From NCBI RefSeq assembly GCF_000160835.1, contig NZ_GG700733.1, positions 643,459 to 707,458 on the forward strand: DNA of 64,000 bases, in the 5' to 3' direction. The translations under genes were made by a program, and so were the position numbers. Of the stretch, positions 42,309 through 51,281 are shown in pieces. This DNA comes from Limosilactobacillus antri DSM 16041 (GTDB lineage Bacteria; Bacillota; Bacilli; Lactobacillales; Lactobacillaceae). Numbering within the stretch: position 1 is the first letter of the stretch; every line of letters starts with the position of its first letter. The notes under the pieces are model-generated. The model saw only the letters and a list, made by a program, of their open reading frames with translations, searched no databases and was not told the DNA's origin.

Positions 42309-45284
42309 ATGAAGATTAAACTAGAGACTTTACAACACCAAACTGACGCATTAGCTGCGATTGATAAAGCTTTTCCCGGCATGGATACCATGTCCAATGA
42401 TCCGAATGCTAACTATATTTATGCCAATCCTTTAATCAGGTACCGTCACAACGATAAAGCCAATATTGATATCAAGATGGAGACTGGTACCGGTAAGACT
42501 TATGTTTATACCCGGATGATGTATGAGCTCCATCAAAAGTATAAACTATTTAAGTTTGTTATTGCTGTTCCCAGTCCAAGTATTAAGGAAGGTACCCGTA
42601 ACTTCATTACCAGTGACTACGCTAAGCAGTACTTTAGTGAATTCTATGAAAATACCCGAGTTCAACTGAACGTTATTAACGCGGGTGATTTTAGTGCGCG
42701 CTCAGGGCGACGAAACTTCCCAGCTCAATTATCCGAATTTGTGGAAGCCACACGGCAGAATGCTAATCAAATTGAAGTGTTACTGGTTAACCAGGGGATG
42801 CTGCACTCTAAGTCGATGTACCGCGATGATTATGATCAAACCTTACTAGGTGGGGAAACTTCACCAATTAAAGCCATTGCTGCAACCCGGCCAGTGGTAA
42901 TCATGGATGAACCCCAACGTTTCCCACGCGGGAAGAAGTTCTATGAAGATATCAAGGAGATGAAGCCACAGCTGATTGTGCGCTTTGGTGCAACTTTCCC
43001 AGAAACAACAACTGGGCGTGGCAAAAATAAAGTTACAAAAGTCGATTATTACCGTGGTGAACCACAGTTCAATCTCGATGCTGTTGATAGTTTTAACCAA
43101 GGCCTAGTCAAGGGAATTGATATTGACTACCCAGATATGCCGGAAGAGCAGGCAAACAACTTGTATAAGGTTAAGCAGGCTAAGGCAAAAGAGCTGATTC
43201 TTGCTAAGGGTAAGAAGGAATACTCTTTAAGCGTTGGCGAAAATCTCGCTGATGTTGATGCAGGTTTTGAAGGTAATATTACTTACGCAGGTGGAACTGA
43301 TCGAGAGTTATCTAATGGACTAGCTTTATCAAAAGACATGAAGCTCATTCCTGATACTTTTGCCCAAAATTACCAGGATGAAATCATCTCACAGGCGTTG
43401 GATTGCCATTTTGATGCAGAAGAGAAAAACTTCTTACGGCCAAACTCAGGAGTCAATCCACCAAAAATCAAAACTCTATCGTTATTTTTTATCGATAGTA
43501 TTTCTAGCTTCCGTGGAGAAAACAACAGCAAAGGTTGGTTGGCTCAGCACTTTGAAAGAATCTTAATTGAGAAGCTCAAGAAACGAATTGATCATTATGA
43601 ATTAACCGTAGATGATCGTGAACAAGAATATCGCTCATTCTTACAAGCAACCTTAAAGAGCCTTCAGTCCGAACATCAGGACGTCTATGCGGGCTACTTC
43701 AGTGAGGATCGTGGCAGCTCAGACGCTGATATTCAGGCTGAAGTGGAAGACATTTTAAGCAACAAGGAAAAACTACTGAGCTTTAAAGATAAAGATGGTA
43801 ATTGGCTGACTCGGCGCTTCCTCTTTTCCAAGTGGACGCTGCGGGAAGGCTGGGACAACCCAAACGTCTTCACGATCGCCAAACTGCGGACTTCAGGTTC
43901 AGAAATCAGTAAGATTCAAGAAGTCGGTCGTGGTTTGCGGCTGCCCGTTGATGAAACTGGTCATCGCCTAAATCAGGATGAATGGCCGAGCCGTCTTTCT
44001 TTCTTAATTGGTTATGATGAGCGTGATTTTGCTCAAAAATTAGTCGGTGAAATTAATGCTGACTCTCCAATTCAATTAAACCAAGAAGAACTAACTGGCG
44101 ACATGATTAAGTTAATTGTTAAGGCTAAGCAACAAACTGATCCTAAATTTGATGCGGATCAGTTACTTGACGATCTTGATGAGCATAACGTTATTACCCG
44201 GTCCAACAAGTTCAAAAACAATGTCGAATTGGATGGACAAACTATGTCAGGTTATGACGCTTTGTGTCAACTTTATCCAGAACTTGAACAGCAAAGCAAG
44301 GTTGCCAAAGATAAGGTTCGAGATAAAAATTCGAAAGATAGTACAACCGTTAAGTTACGCAAGCAAAATTGGCAACAATTGAAGAACTTATGGTTGCAGT
44401 TATCTAAACGCCAAATGATCAAGTTTGATCCGTCGGTCAACCAGGATGCTGAAACAGTTGCTCGCAATGTTTTCAATGACAGTGACAATAAAGTATTTGT
44501 TTTGCAGCGTCCACAAATGGTTCATCAAGAAGTTGATACTACTAGTGGCAATGCTGCTGTCAAAGAGACGCAAGCGGATTATAGTGCTGAATATTTGACC
44601 ATGAACTATGGCAAATTTCTCAAAACCTTGGCCAAGCAAACTGACTTGCCAGTTAATTTGCTGAATAACCTGATGATTAAGGCAATTAAGAGGCTGAGAA
44701 ATAATACCAATTATATTAATGAGAAGACCCTCGGCAACCTGATTCGAACTTTTAACAATCAAATCAATGAGCGAATTAAGACTTCATATAGTTACGAACC
44801 ACTAGCTTTTTCGGCATCAACTTCGATTTACAATGCTAAAAAGCATGAATTTGTGGATTCAGTACCAGCTAGTGTGTTGGGTGTTTATCAGTCTAACTCT
44901 ACTTCTGATGAGAAGTATTTATATGATCGACCACCGCTGCGTTACGACAGTGCTGATCCAGAATTAAAGATATTAAATCGATCGTATGGTCCTAAGATTA
45001 GTGTTTTTGGGAAGCTGCCCAAAAGAGCTATTAAAATTCCACGTTTTGATAATGGAACAACGACACCGGACTTCATCTTTAAGATTGAGCATGGTAACAA
45101 GCCGATTTACTTAGTGATTGAAACTAAAGCGGGAAACATGCGTCTAGGTGACGAAGAGATTCATATTATTCAACAAAAGTATTTTGATCATCTTAAGGAG
45201 TCAGGGGTTTATTACCGGATGGCAACTAGCGAACAAGAAGTGCATGACTTAATTAATAAATTGGAAAATGGGGAGCTAAGTTGA
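42309..45284 (+). CDS. res: Type III restriction-modification endonuclease subunit
   Basis: A 991-aa SF2 helicase-nuclease. Walker A IKMETGTGKTYVYTRMMYEL (~56-75), motif II VVIMDEPQRFPRGK, motif VI region KIQEVGRGLRLPVDETGH. The C-terminal PD-(D/E)xK nuclease is seen in TTTPDFIFKIEHGNKPIYLV followed by IETKAGNMRL (D..ETK). Apparently intact. It requires Mod for target recognition and cuts after head-to-head translocation or sliding. Confidence 0.94.
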   Translation: MKIKLETLQHQTDALAAIDKAFPGMDTMSNDPNANYIYANPLIRYRHNDKANIDIKMETGTGKTYVYTRMMYELHQKYKLFKFVIAVPSPSIKEGTRNFITSDYAKQYFSEFYENTRVQLNVINAGDFSARSGRRNFPAQLSEFVEATRQNANQIEVLLVNQGMLHSKSMYRDDYDQTLLGGETSPIKAIAATRPVVIMDEPQRFPRGKKFYEDIKEMKPQLIVRFGATFPETTTGRGKNKVTKVDYYRGEPQFNLDAVDSFNQGLVKGIDIDYPDMPEEQANNLYKVKQAKAKELILAKGKKEYSLSVGENLADVDAGFEGNITYAGGTDRELSNGLALSKDMKLIPDTFAQNYQDEIISQALDCHFDAEEKNFLRPNSGVNPPKIKTLSLFFIDSISSFRGENNSKGWLAQHFERILIEKLKKRIDHYELTVDDREQEYRSFLQATLKSLQSEHQDVYAGYFSEDRGSSDADIQAEVEDILSNKEKLLSFKDKDGNWLTRRFLFSKWTLREGWDNPNVFTIAKLRTSGSEISKIQEVGRGLRLPVDETGHRLNQDEWPSRLSFLIGYDERDFAQKLVGEINADSPIQLNQEELTGDMIKLIVKAKQQTDPKFDADQLLDDLDEHNVITRSNKFKNNVELDGQTMSGYDALCQLYPELEQQSKVAKDKVRDKNSKDSTTVKLRKQNWQQLKNLWLQLSKRQMIKFDPSVNQDAETVARNVFNDSDNKVFVLQRPQMVHQEVDTTSGNAAVKETQADYSAEYLTMNYGKFLKTLAKQTDLPVNLLNNLMIKAIKRLRNNTNYINEKTLGNLIRTFNNQINERIKTSYSYEPLAFSASTSIYNAKKHEFVDSVPASVLGVYQSNSTSDEKYLYDRPPLRYDSADPELKILNRSYGPKISVFGKLPKRAIKIPRFDNGTTTPDFIFKIEHGNKPIYLVIETKAGNMRLGDEEIHIIQQKYFDHLKESGVYYRMATSEQEVHDLINKLENGELS

Positions 45285-45285
45285 G

Positions 45286-46029
45286 ATGTTGTCGCTAATT
45301 GAATTAGCTAAAAAGGAAAAGTTAGAGAAAACTGGTGCCAAGCCCAAGTTGCCAATTAAGATTGACGGGGTTAGCTCAGAAACGTTGGATGTTTATCGGA
45401 TTCCACTAGAGTATGTTTATTACAATGATAAGAATGGCCGGATTGCAACTGGAATCTCGCAGTATCGTGAGAAACTACATCCAGCAAATGATCGGGAAAA
45501 CCCGCAATATAATAATTTTGTTGCTAAGTTGATAGAGCAAGTAAGCTTCCTTACATTGAAGAATATTAGAAATAATGAGGCAATGCATGAAGGCATAATT
45601 GTAGTTGGCGGTATGAAACGAGCTAAAGTTGATTCTAGGTTAGGGGATATCCCTTATTTCTATTTGAATGAATTAAGTAAAGAGAATATTGATAATGGGA
45701 CATATGTTAAAAATACTAAATGGAATCAAGATATTTAATTTTCATATGGTGATGACTGTGATTTTGTTTTATTTTACTCAATTCAAGAAGAATTAAGAGA
45801 TTCTCAGAGTAGAAGGGTATTTATTGAGAAATTTAAACAGTCAAAAGCAAAGAAAAATATACTAGTAACTACTAACGACTGGACATCTGCTCCTGAGAAC
45901 TTAAAATATATGGATGACGTAATTTCATTAGATCTTGAGGACTTTAGTGAAAAGTACAAAAAGAGCTGGAATATATTAAGACAAATATTAATAATAAGCC
46001 TTTACCATATTGAAAAGCTTTGTACTTAA
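45286..46029 (+). pseudogene. Third gene of the type III operon, interrupted by a stop
   Basis: The ATG at 45286 follows the res stop by one base. The first 150 codons (LPIKIDGVSSETLDVYRIPL, EYVYYNDKNGRIATGISQYR, AKLIEQVSFLTLKNIRNNEA, GIIVVGGMKRAKVDSRLGDI) end at TAA 45736-45738. The same frame then continues for 96 codons (YGDDCDFVLFYSIQEELRDS, NILVTTNDWTSAPENLKYMD) to TAA 46027-46029. This looks like one gene of about 247 codons with a single in-frame nonsense codon. YNDKNGRIATG resembles ParB-like N-R-I motifs, but I do not assign a function. Confidence 0.55.
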
Positions 46030-46959
46030 ATAGTTTATTTTCGCAGACAAGTTGGACTAATATACCTAATTATACATTTTCACAGACCATTTAGCACTCT
46101 TACCACTGAATAATGCGGAAAATTTTTAAATCCATGGTGCACAATGGTTGTGCAGACATAAAAGTTACCATTACACAGACATAGTCAGCTGCGACGCATA
46201 GCCGATTATCCTCAATGTGCAATTGGCAGAAACCAGTCACTGTATGTGGAGAGTGTAACCGACCTTGAAAGCACATATAAATATCTAATAAATGCTGAGG
46301 TGACGACATCCTTGATAGATTAGAAGTGTACTTTTCCCTTTCTGAATGATGGGGATTAGTACACTTTTTGCTTTTTTTGGTAGGAGGTCGAGTGTTTAAT
46401 GTAAGTAGTCAATAACAGTATGTCTAGGCACGGTCGAATGATCCTCCTATACTTAAAATATAAAATTCAGTACAGGGGGAGTTCCTTTATGGAAGAAAAA
46501 CACGATATTGTAGCGCTAGCCTTCAAAACTAAAAGTAAGTTGCCTTGCAAGCCTAACTTTTCGCCACGATCGGCTGTTAAAATGTAAAGTGCAAACATTA
46601 AATTAACAATTTTTAGAGATAGGATTACGTCACCACAGGGCCTGCTAGGTAACGCCATTAAAAATACTTTAAAACTTCGGAAAAGAGTATATCGAACGTA
46701 CAAATCCCACTAAGTAATAGCTTATTAGAAGGAGACTCAGTTGACGGAAAGTGTGAGATAAGGCTCACTGATGAATTGAGATAGGTGTACTATATATTAA
46801 TATTAAGTTGGAATTACAGATGAGCTAAAGTGAGGGGTTAGACTAGGAATATTTCAGTTTTAAGGACAGGACACTATCAATAAAGTTAATCTAAAGACTT
46901 GATACAGAAATTTGAGAAGAAGCGATGGCCTTATTTTATAACATGGGGAGGAAAACACA
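46030..46959. other. Long intergenic region before the reverse transcriptase
   Basis: About 930 bp without a convincing gene. It holds a terminator (46325-46375) and a 32-codon open frame from 46490 with a good GGGGGAG site (MEEKHDIVALAFKTKSKLPC...), probably a remnant. Several imperfect CRCAGACM words occur between 46040 and 46190. Part of this region could encode an RNA used by the neighbouring RT, but no clear structure was found. Confidence 0.35.
46325..46375 (+). terminator. Rho-independent terminator
   Basis: AGTGTACT (46325-46332) pairs with AGTACACT (46358-46365), followed by TTTTGCTTTTTTT. It lies after the type III operon. Confidence 0.75.
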
Positions 46960-48897
46960 TTGGTTCAACAAGAGCAATTTTATAAAAAAATATTCAGCTG
47001 GAAGTATTTAATAATTAATGGCTATTTTGATTTTCAAAATAAAAGTGTTTATGGGATAGAAAAAGCATCTAATTTTTATGGTAAGGACGATGTAATTGAC
47101 CCCGAGTCATTTAATTTAAATATATTAAATGATGAAACAATATATGACTTAGTAAAATCTGAGGAATATATTACCTATAAAAGCCCCTATGAAGACGGAA
47201 AGGTGATAACTGAGATAAAAGGTGATAATTATAGAAGTGACAAAAAAGCTGTTCGTACTAACGCTTCTTCAACGACACCTATAGTATTTACAATTCCTAA
47301 AAGTGATAATGTGAGAAGAAAACTGAAATTTCCGAATCTTTATTCTTATCTGACGGTTGTTTCAGTATTAATTAATAATAGAGAAAGCATTATTTCAAAA
47401 TTAATTGGGGATATTAATAGTACGTCGCGCTTTTTTAATGTTAATCCTTATACATACAGGAAGACAAAGCTAATAAAAGAAAATCTATTAAATGGGTATA
47501 CAAAATTTTATAAGGCAGATTTTTCGAGTTTTTATCATACTATTTATACACATTCAATAGCCTGGATCATTAATTCAAAAAATATTACTAAAAGATACCA
47601 TCATCAAACACTATTAGGTAACCTTTTAGACAAAGTTATTGAACTAGAGCAGAATGATGAAACCCATGGTGTCCCTACTGGTAGCCTTGTCACAAGAATA
47701 ATAATGGAATATTGTATGGCCTATATTGATGAGGAACTACGAAGAGAGTTAGGGAAAATGGAGAATCATAAAATTAGCTTTCATAGATATGTTGATGATT
47801 TTACCTTTGGTTATAACTATGATGAAGATCTTGTTACAATTAGAAAAGCGTTACAAATTATAGCAGATAAGTATGAGCTAAATATTAACGTCGATAAGAC
47901 TAGTAATATATCCTATGTTGATACTAACCAAGACTCTTTACTTTTAAACTATTTTGATAGATTTGAGAAAGAAGAAGCACTATCTATAAATCAACTTCAA
48001 ACAATTCTTATAGACTATTTAAAGTTAGCTAATCGTGAAGAAAAGCAAAACATTAAAGGAACGGGTAAACTAGTATTTACAGGAATCAATTTTTTTATTA
48101 ATGATTTATTTAGAAGTAAGAAAGAGAAGATGCTGAAAAATACACTTCATGCATTAACATTAAGGGGTGAAGAAAACGAAGCATCTATTCTAGATATACT
48201 GTTCGAGTGGGTCTTACTTGATTCGAGAAGAGGTATCTATTTGATAAGGCTAATTGATAGGCTAGTATCTATCGAAAAAAAAGTTAATACTTCGGTTGTT
48301 AAGAGATATTTATTCATCAAACTTAATCAAAAAGATTTTTTTAATAAAGTGCTTCAGTCTATAAAGTTCGATATTCAAAATAATTATAATCAAGAGGCAT
48401 ATATTAAGTTATTATTACTTAAAAGGGTTGGAATACATTTACCAAATAAGTATATCTGCTTATTATTAAGTGAAGAAAAGAATAGCGATTACATAAGCAT
48501 TGATGATTTTACCGCATTACTATTGCTGTCTAATTATTTAGACCATCTAACCAGCAATTCCCAAAATATAGAAATGACGTTACAAGCTTTGCAAAATTTT
48601 TTAGATGTAGAACTTGGCCCAGGCTTATTTACTAATAATCACTGGTTAGTCAGATATTATGTTTTATCTCTATATAAATACAATATGGACTTTCAGCAGT
48701 CTGTAGATTCATTTTATGAGAAGCATACAAATTATAATAAGGTTATGAACTATTCTATTTGTAATGAAATGTCTAACCCTGAAGACATTAGCAGTGGAGA
48801 TAAAAAAGGCCAAATAGTAGATAATTTCTTTTATAAACTTATTAAACAAGAAGTGAAATTTAATTACTCATATATGTATAGAAGTAATGATATTTAA
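46960..48897 (+). CDS. Abi-type reverse transcriptase (AbiA/AbiK-like)
   Basis: A 645-aa protein with an N-terminal RT domain and a helical C-terminal half. RT motifs: KADFSSFYHTIYTHSIAWII (~185), THGVPTGSLVTRIIMEYCMA (~235) and the catalytic FHRYVDDF (YVDD at 277-280). FYxxIYTHSI is typical of abortive-infection RTs (AbiA, AbiK, Abi-P2) that make untemplated DNA. The ~300-aa C-terminal part is rich in helices like the AbiA/AbiK HEAT-like repeats. TTG start with a strong GGGAGG site. The length suits AbiA. Likely an anti-phage system acting alone. Confidence 0.85.
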   Translation: MVQQEQFYKKIFSWKYLIINGYFDFQNKSVYGIEKASNFYGKDDVIDPESFNLNILNDETIYDLVKSEEYITYKSPYEDGKVITEIKGDNYRSDKKAVRTNASSTTPIVFTIPKSDNVRRKLKFPNLYSYLTVVSVLINNRESIISKLIGDINSTSRFFNVNPYTYRKTKLIKENLLNGYTKFYKADFSSFYHTIYTHSIAWIINSKNITKRYHHQTLLGNLLDKVIELEQNDETHGVPTGSLVTRIIMEYCMAYIDEELRRELGKMENHKISFHRYVDDFTFGYNYDEDLVTIRKALQIIADKYELNINVDKTSNISYVDTNQDSLLLNYFDRFEKEEALSINQLQTILIDYLKLANREEKQNIKGTGKLVFTGINFFINDLFRSKKEKMLKNTLHALTLRGEENEASILDILFEWVLLDSRRGIYLIRLIDRLVSIEKKVNTSVVKRYLFIKLNQKDFFNKVLQSIKFDIQNNYNQEAYIKLLLLKRVGIHLPNKYICLLLSEEKNSDYISIDDFTALLLLSNYLDHLTSNSQNIEMTLQALQNFLDVELGPGLFTNNHWLVRYYVLSLYKYNMDFQQSVDSFYEKHTNYNKVMNYSICNEMSNPEDISSGDKKGQIVDNFFYKLIKQEVKFNYSYMYRSNDI

Positions 48898-48920
48898 TGT
48901 CGGTAGTTAAAGCGTACCAA

Positions 48921-48954
48921 TACCCCCAGAGTCGATTTCCAACTATTGGGGGTA
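48921..48954. other. Hairpin after the reverse transcriptase gene
   Basis: TACCCCCA (48921-48928) and TGGGGGTA (48947-48954) form an 8-bp stem with an 18-nt loop. There is no T run, so it is only a possible transcript end or structured RNA. The rest of 48898-49155 shows nothing clear. Confidence 0.4.
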
Positions 48955-49155
48955 CATATCGCGCTCTTCACCTTTTGAAAGGCGAGCCAACTGAAAATCG
49001 AATGCCAGAAGACCGTACTGTTTTTCATAACAAGGTCGCTAACCTGTAATCCGTCCTCTTATTCGCGTGGAACCATTACTTTTGAACTGGTGGAACTCTG
49101 TCTTTAACCAGAGTAAAAGTGCTAAACTAATAATAAAAATTTGGGAGGCCCAATT

Positions 49156-49707
49156 ATGCCCAAAGCATTATTAATTATTGACTACACTAATGACTTCGTT
49201 GCCGATAATGGTGCGCTGACCGTTGGCAAACCTGCCCAGCAGCTTGATTCCTATCTTGCGGACCTGGCGGAGCACTTCTATAACAATGGTGACTATGTTA
49301 TCTTTCCTATCGATGCTCATCACCTGCACGACCCCTTTCACCCGGAATCTAAGCTCTTTCCGCCACATAATATTGTTGAAACGCCGGGACGTACGCTCTA
49401 CGGCAAAGTTGGTGAATGGTTCCAGGACCATCAGGACAGCGAACGGGTCTACCAGTTTGCTAAAAATCGCTACTCATCTTTTCAAAACACCAACCTGGAT
49501 AATTACCTGCGTGAGCGCCGGATTACCAACCTGTGGATTAGCGGCGTCTGCACCGACATCTGCGTCCTCCATACGGCCATTGGTGCCTACAATCTTGACT
49601 ATCAGCTGACGATTCCGAAGCGCGGCGTTGCTACTTTCACGCCACACGGTGATGAGTGGGCCTTTGACCACTTCAAGGGCAGCCTCGGCGCCACCATTGT
49701 TGAATAG
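49156..49707 (+). CDS. Isochorismatase-family cysteine hydrolase
   Basis: A 183-aa hydrolase. The triad is visible: Asp in LLIIDYTNDFV, Lys in YQFAKNRYSSF and Cys in WISGVCTDICVLHTAIG. The metal site is in FPIDAHHLHDPFHPES. These fit a nicotinamidase (PncA)-like enzyme, which would turn nicotinamide into nicotinate; other amidases of this family cannot be excluded. ATG 49156 has TTGGGAGG upstream. GC content is higher than in the defence genes before it, so it may be an older chromosomal gene. Confidence 0.85.
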   Translation: MPKALLIIDYTNDFVADNGALTVGKPAQQLDSYLADLAEHFYNNGDYVIFPIDAHHLHDPFHPESKLFPPHNIVETPGRTLYGKVGEWFQDHQDSERVYQFAKNRYSSFQNTNLDNYLRERRITNLWISGVCTDICVLHTAIGAYNLDYQLTIPKRGVATFTPHGDEWAFDHFKGSLGATIVE

Positions 49708-49740
49708 AAGGGAAAATAGTAAAAGTTAAGATGCGAAAAT

Positions 49741-49785
49741 ACGGACATTGATTTTGAAATTTTAGAAATCAATGTCCGTGTTTTT
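49741..49785 (+). terminator. Rho-independent terminator
   Basis: A 14-bp perfect stem (49741-49754 with 49766-49779) followed by GTTTTT. Ends the hydrolase gene. Confidence 0.9.
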
Positions 49786-49853
49786 CCTATGCTAATTAAA
49801 ATAACACCCAGCCAAAAGTAGCAGGATTTCTGGACCGCAATAGTATAAAGATA

Positions 49854-50591
49854 ATGGATAGTAATCAAAAAGTTAAACTTCAAGGATATCAACATAACAT
49901 CAGCAGGCTTCAATTGTTTTACCACAGTGATTTTTACCAAGATTTGAAAAAGCAATTTCCTAATTACGTGAATAAGGTAGAGGAAGCGCTATATCAAGAT
50001 AGTGATTTAGGTGATCGGACTTTGTATTCTGCATTGAGTATCAAGTATGGATTACCCATCGCTAAGAAGGGTAGTGGATATTGCTTGGTTGATACTATCG
50101 GGAAAAACAAAATTCGTTTAGGTGCAGACATTATTTGTGGTAGGAAATGCTTGAAAAAATATTATCCTGCCTTTGAGGATTGGATAAGGGCATATGAACT
50201 GGTTCGGAGCAAAGTATCTTTACATTTCCTATGGCCCAGACATAAACTACCCACGATTAACACTCTCCGGCATTCGGTGTATGGGGATAGAATTGATTTA
50301 ACGTTATTCGACTTAAAAGAGTACTTTGCTGGCGAAAAAACATTGCTATCTCCAGCGTATGAAAAAGAGCTGACTGGCCTATGGTTATCGCAATTTCAGC
50401 ATAGTTTTCCGGCATTTATCGATCGCTTTCAGCTTAATTGTTTTGTCGATGAAGAATATAACGTTTTAGACATTACCAGCAAGCAAACGAAAATCATTGA
50501 AAGAATTCCTGATAGGAAAACGCTAGCGGCTTCGGTACCAGTCTATATGGATTCATTGATGTCTCTAATTCGACGGGGATATTTTAATTAA
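49854..50591 (+). CDS. Uncharacterised protein (DUF6994-like?)
   Basis: A 245-aa protein, IRLGADIICGRKCLKKYYPA in the middle and LHFLWPRHKLPTINTLRHSV then YGDRIDLTLFDLKEYFAGEK after it. The pattern may correspond to DUF6994, which I cannot confirm. No catalytic motif is recognised. The ATG has only a weak upstream purine stretch. It sits alone between a terminator and the CRISPR leader. Confidence 0.55.
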   Translation: MDSNQKVKLQGYQHNISRLQLFYHSDFYQDLKKQFPNYVNKVEEALYQDSDLGDRTLYSALSIKYGLPIAKKGSGYCLVDTIGKNKIRLGADIICGRKCLKKYYPAFEDWIRAYELVRSKVSLHFLWPRHKLPTINTLRHSVYGDRIDLTLFDLKEYFAGEKTLLSPAYEKELTGLWLSQFQHSFPAFIDRFQLNCFVDEEYNVLDITSKQTKIIERIPDRKTLAASVPVYMDSLMSLIRRGYFN

Positions 50592-50794
50592 GAGGAAATC
50601 CCAAAGGGCACTTGAGTGATAACTTAGTTCGAATTAGTGTGCAGTGGTTTAAATATCTTTCACATTTAATTACAAAAATGGGCGAAATAAAACTTCATAG
50701 AAATTAATCAAGAAGCGGTATGCTAGATCAGCAAACTAAATAAAGATTGAGGTATACTTAGATCAAAAGCTTGATTTGTTAGGGATCTTTTAGT
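50592..50794 (+). promoter_or_regulatory. Leader of CRISPR array 1
   Basis: AT-rich non-coding DNA directly upstream of the first repeat. It ends in AGGGATCTTTTAGT, which is also found just before array 2, marking the leader-proximal end. A TATACT box at 50753-50758 is a candidate -10 for pre-crRNA transcription. Confidence 0.6.
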
Positions 50795-51189
50795 GTATTC
50801 CCCATGTGTATGGGGGTGATCCTTTATCGGCCCCCGGGCCACCATCGCCACCAGTGTATTCCCCATGTGTATGGGGGTGATCCTGGCTTCTAGTTCATTT
50901 TGTGAGAACTTCATCGGTATTCCCCATGTGTATAGGGGTGATCCTATGTAACTAGTCTTGCCCTTGCTTTAATTCTTCGTATTCCCCATGTATGTGGGGG
51001 TGATCCTTTACCAACTGCTGGTTGGTCACCCCGCTTGATGTATTCCCCATGTATGTGGGGGTGATCCCGAACCTTCACCACAAGGGAAAGGCCATCCCCA
51101 GTATTCCCCATGTGTATGGGGGTGATCCCTTCAAAGAGCTTCTTTTAGACGGCAAAGTCGTGTATTCCCCATGCACATGGGGGTATCAA
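50795..51189 (+). CRISPR. CRISPR array 1, type I-E, 7 repeats
   Basis: Seven 28-bp repeats (start positions 50795, 50856, 50917, 50979, 51040, 51101, 51162) of the form GTATTCCCC(ATG)...GGGGGTGATCC separate six spacers of 33-34 bp. The inner part of the repeat varies (TGTGTA or TGTATG). The seventh repeat has lost its end (GGGGGTATCAA), so it is the leader-distal one and the array is read on the plus strand. Confidence 0.98.
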
Positions 51190-51219
51190 ATAATAAAACT
51201 TCTAGTGCCTGCCTTCACA

Positions 51220-51248
51220 TTGCATTTAGGTTTGGTCCTTGCTAAAAT
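51220..51248 (+). promoter_or_regulatory. Predicted promoter of the cas operon
   Basis: TTGCAT (51220-51225), 17-bp spacer, TAAAAT (51243-51248), 33 bp before the cas3 ATG. Confidence 0.6.
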
Positions 51249-51281
51249 TACTGTGAAACGTTTTCATGGGGGAGTTATAAA

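Noticed and set aside
46040-46190. Repeated CRCAGACM words that might be a small CRISPR-like or iteron array
   Set aside because: The words are too short, spacing is irregular and flanks do not match.
46467-46703. Minus-strand frame resembling a small membrane protein
   Set aside because: No start signal; the plus strand shows equally poor remnants, so the region is treated as non-coding.
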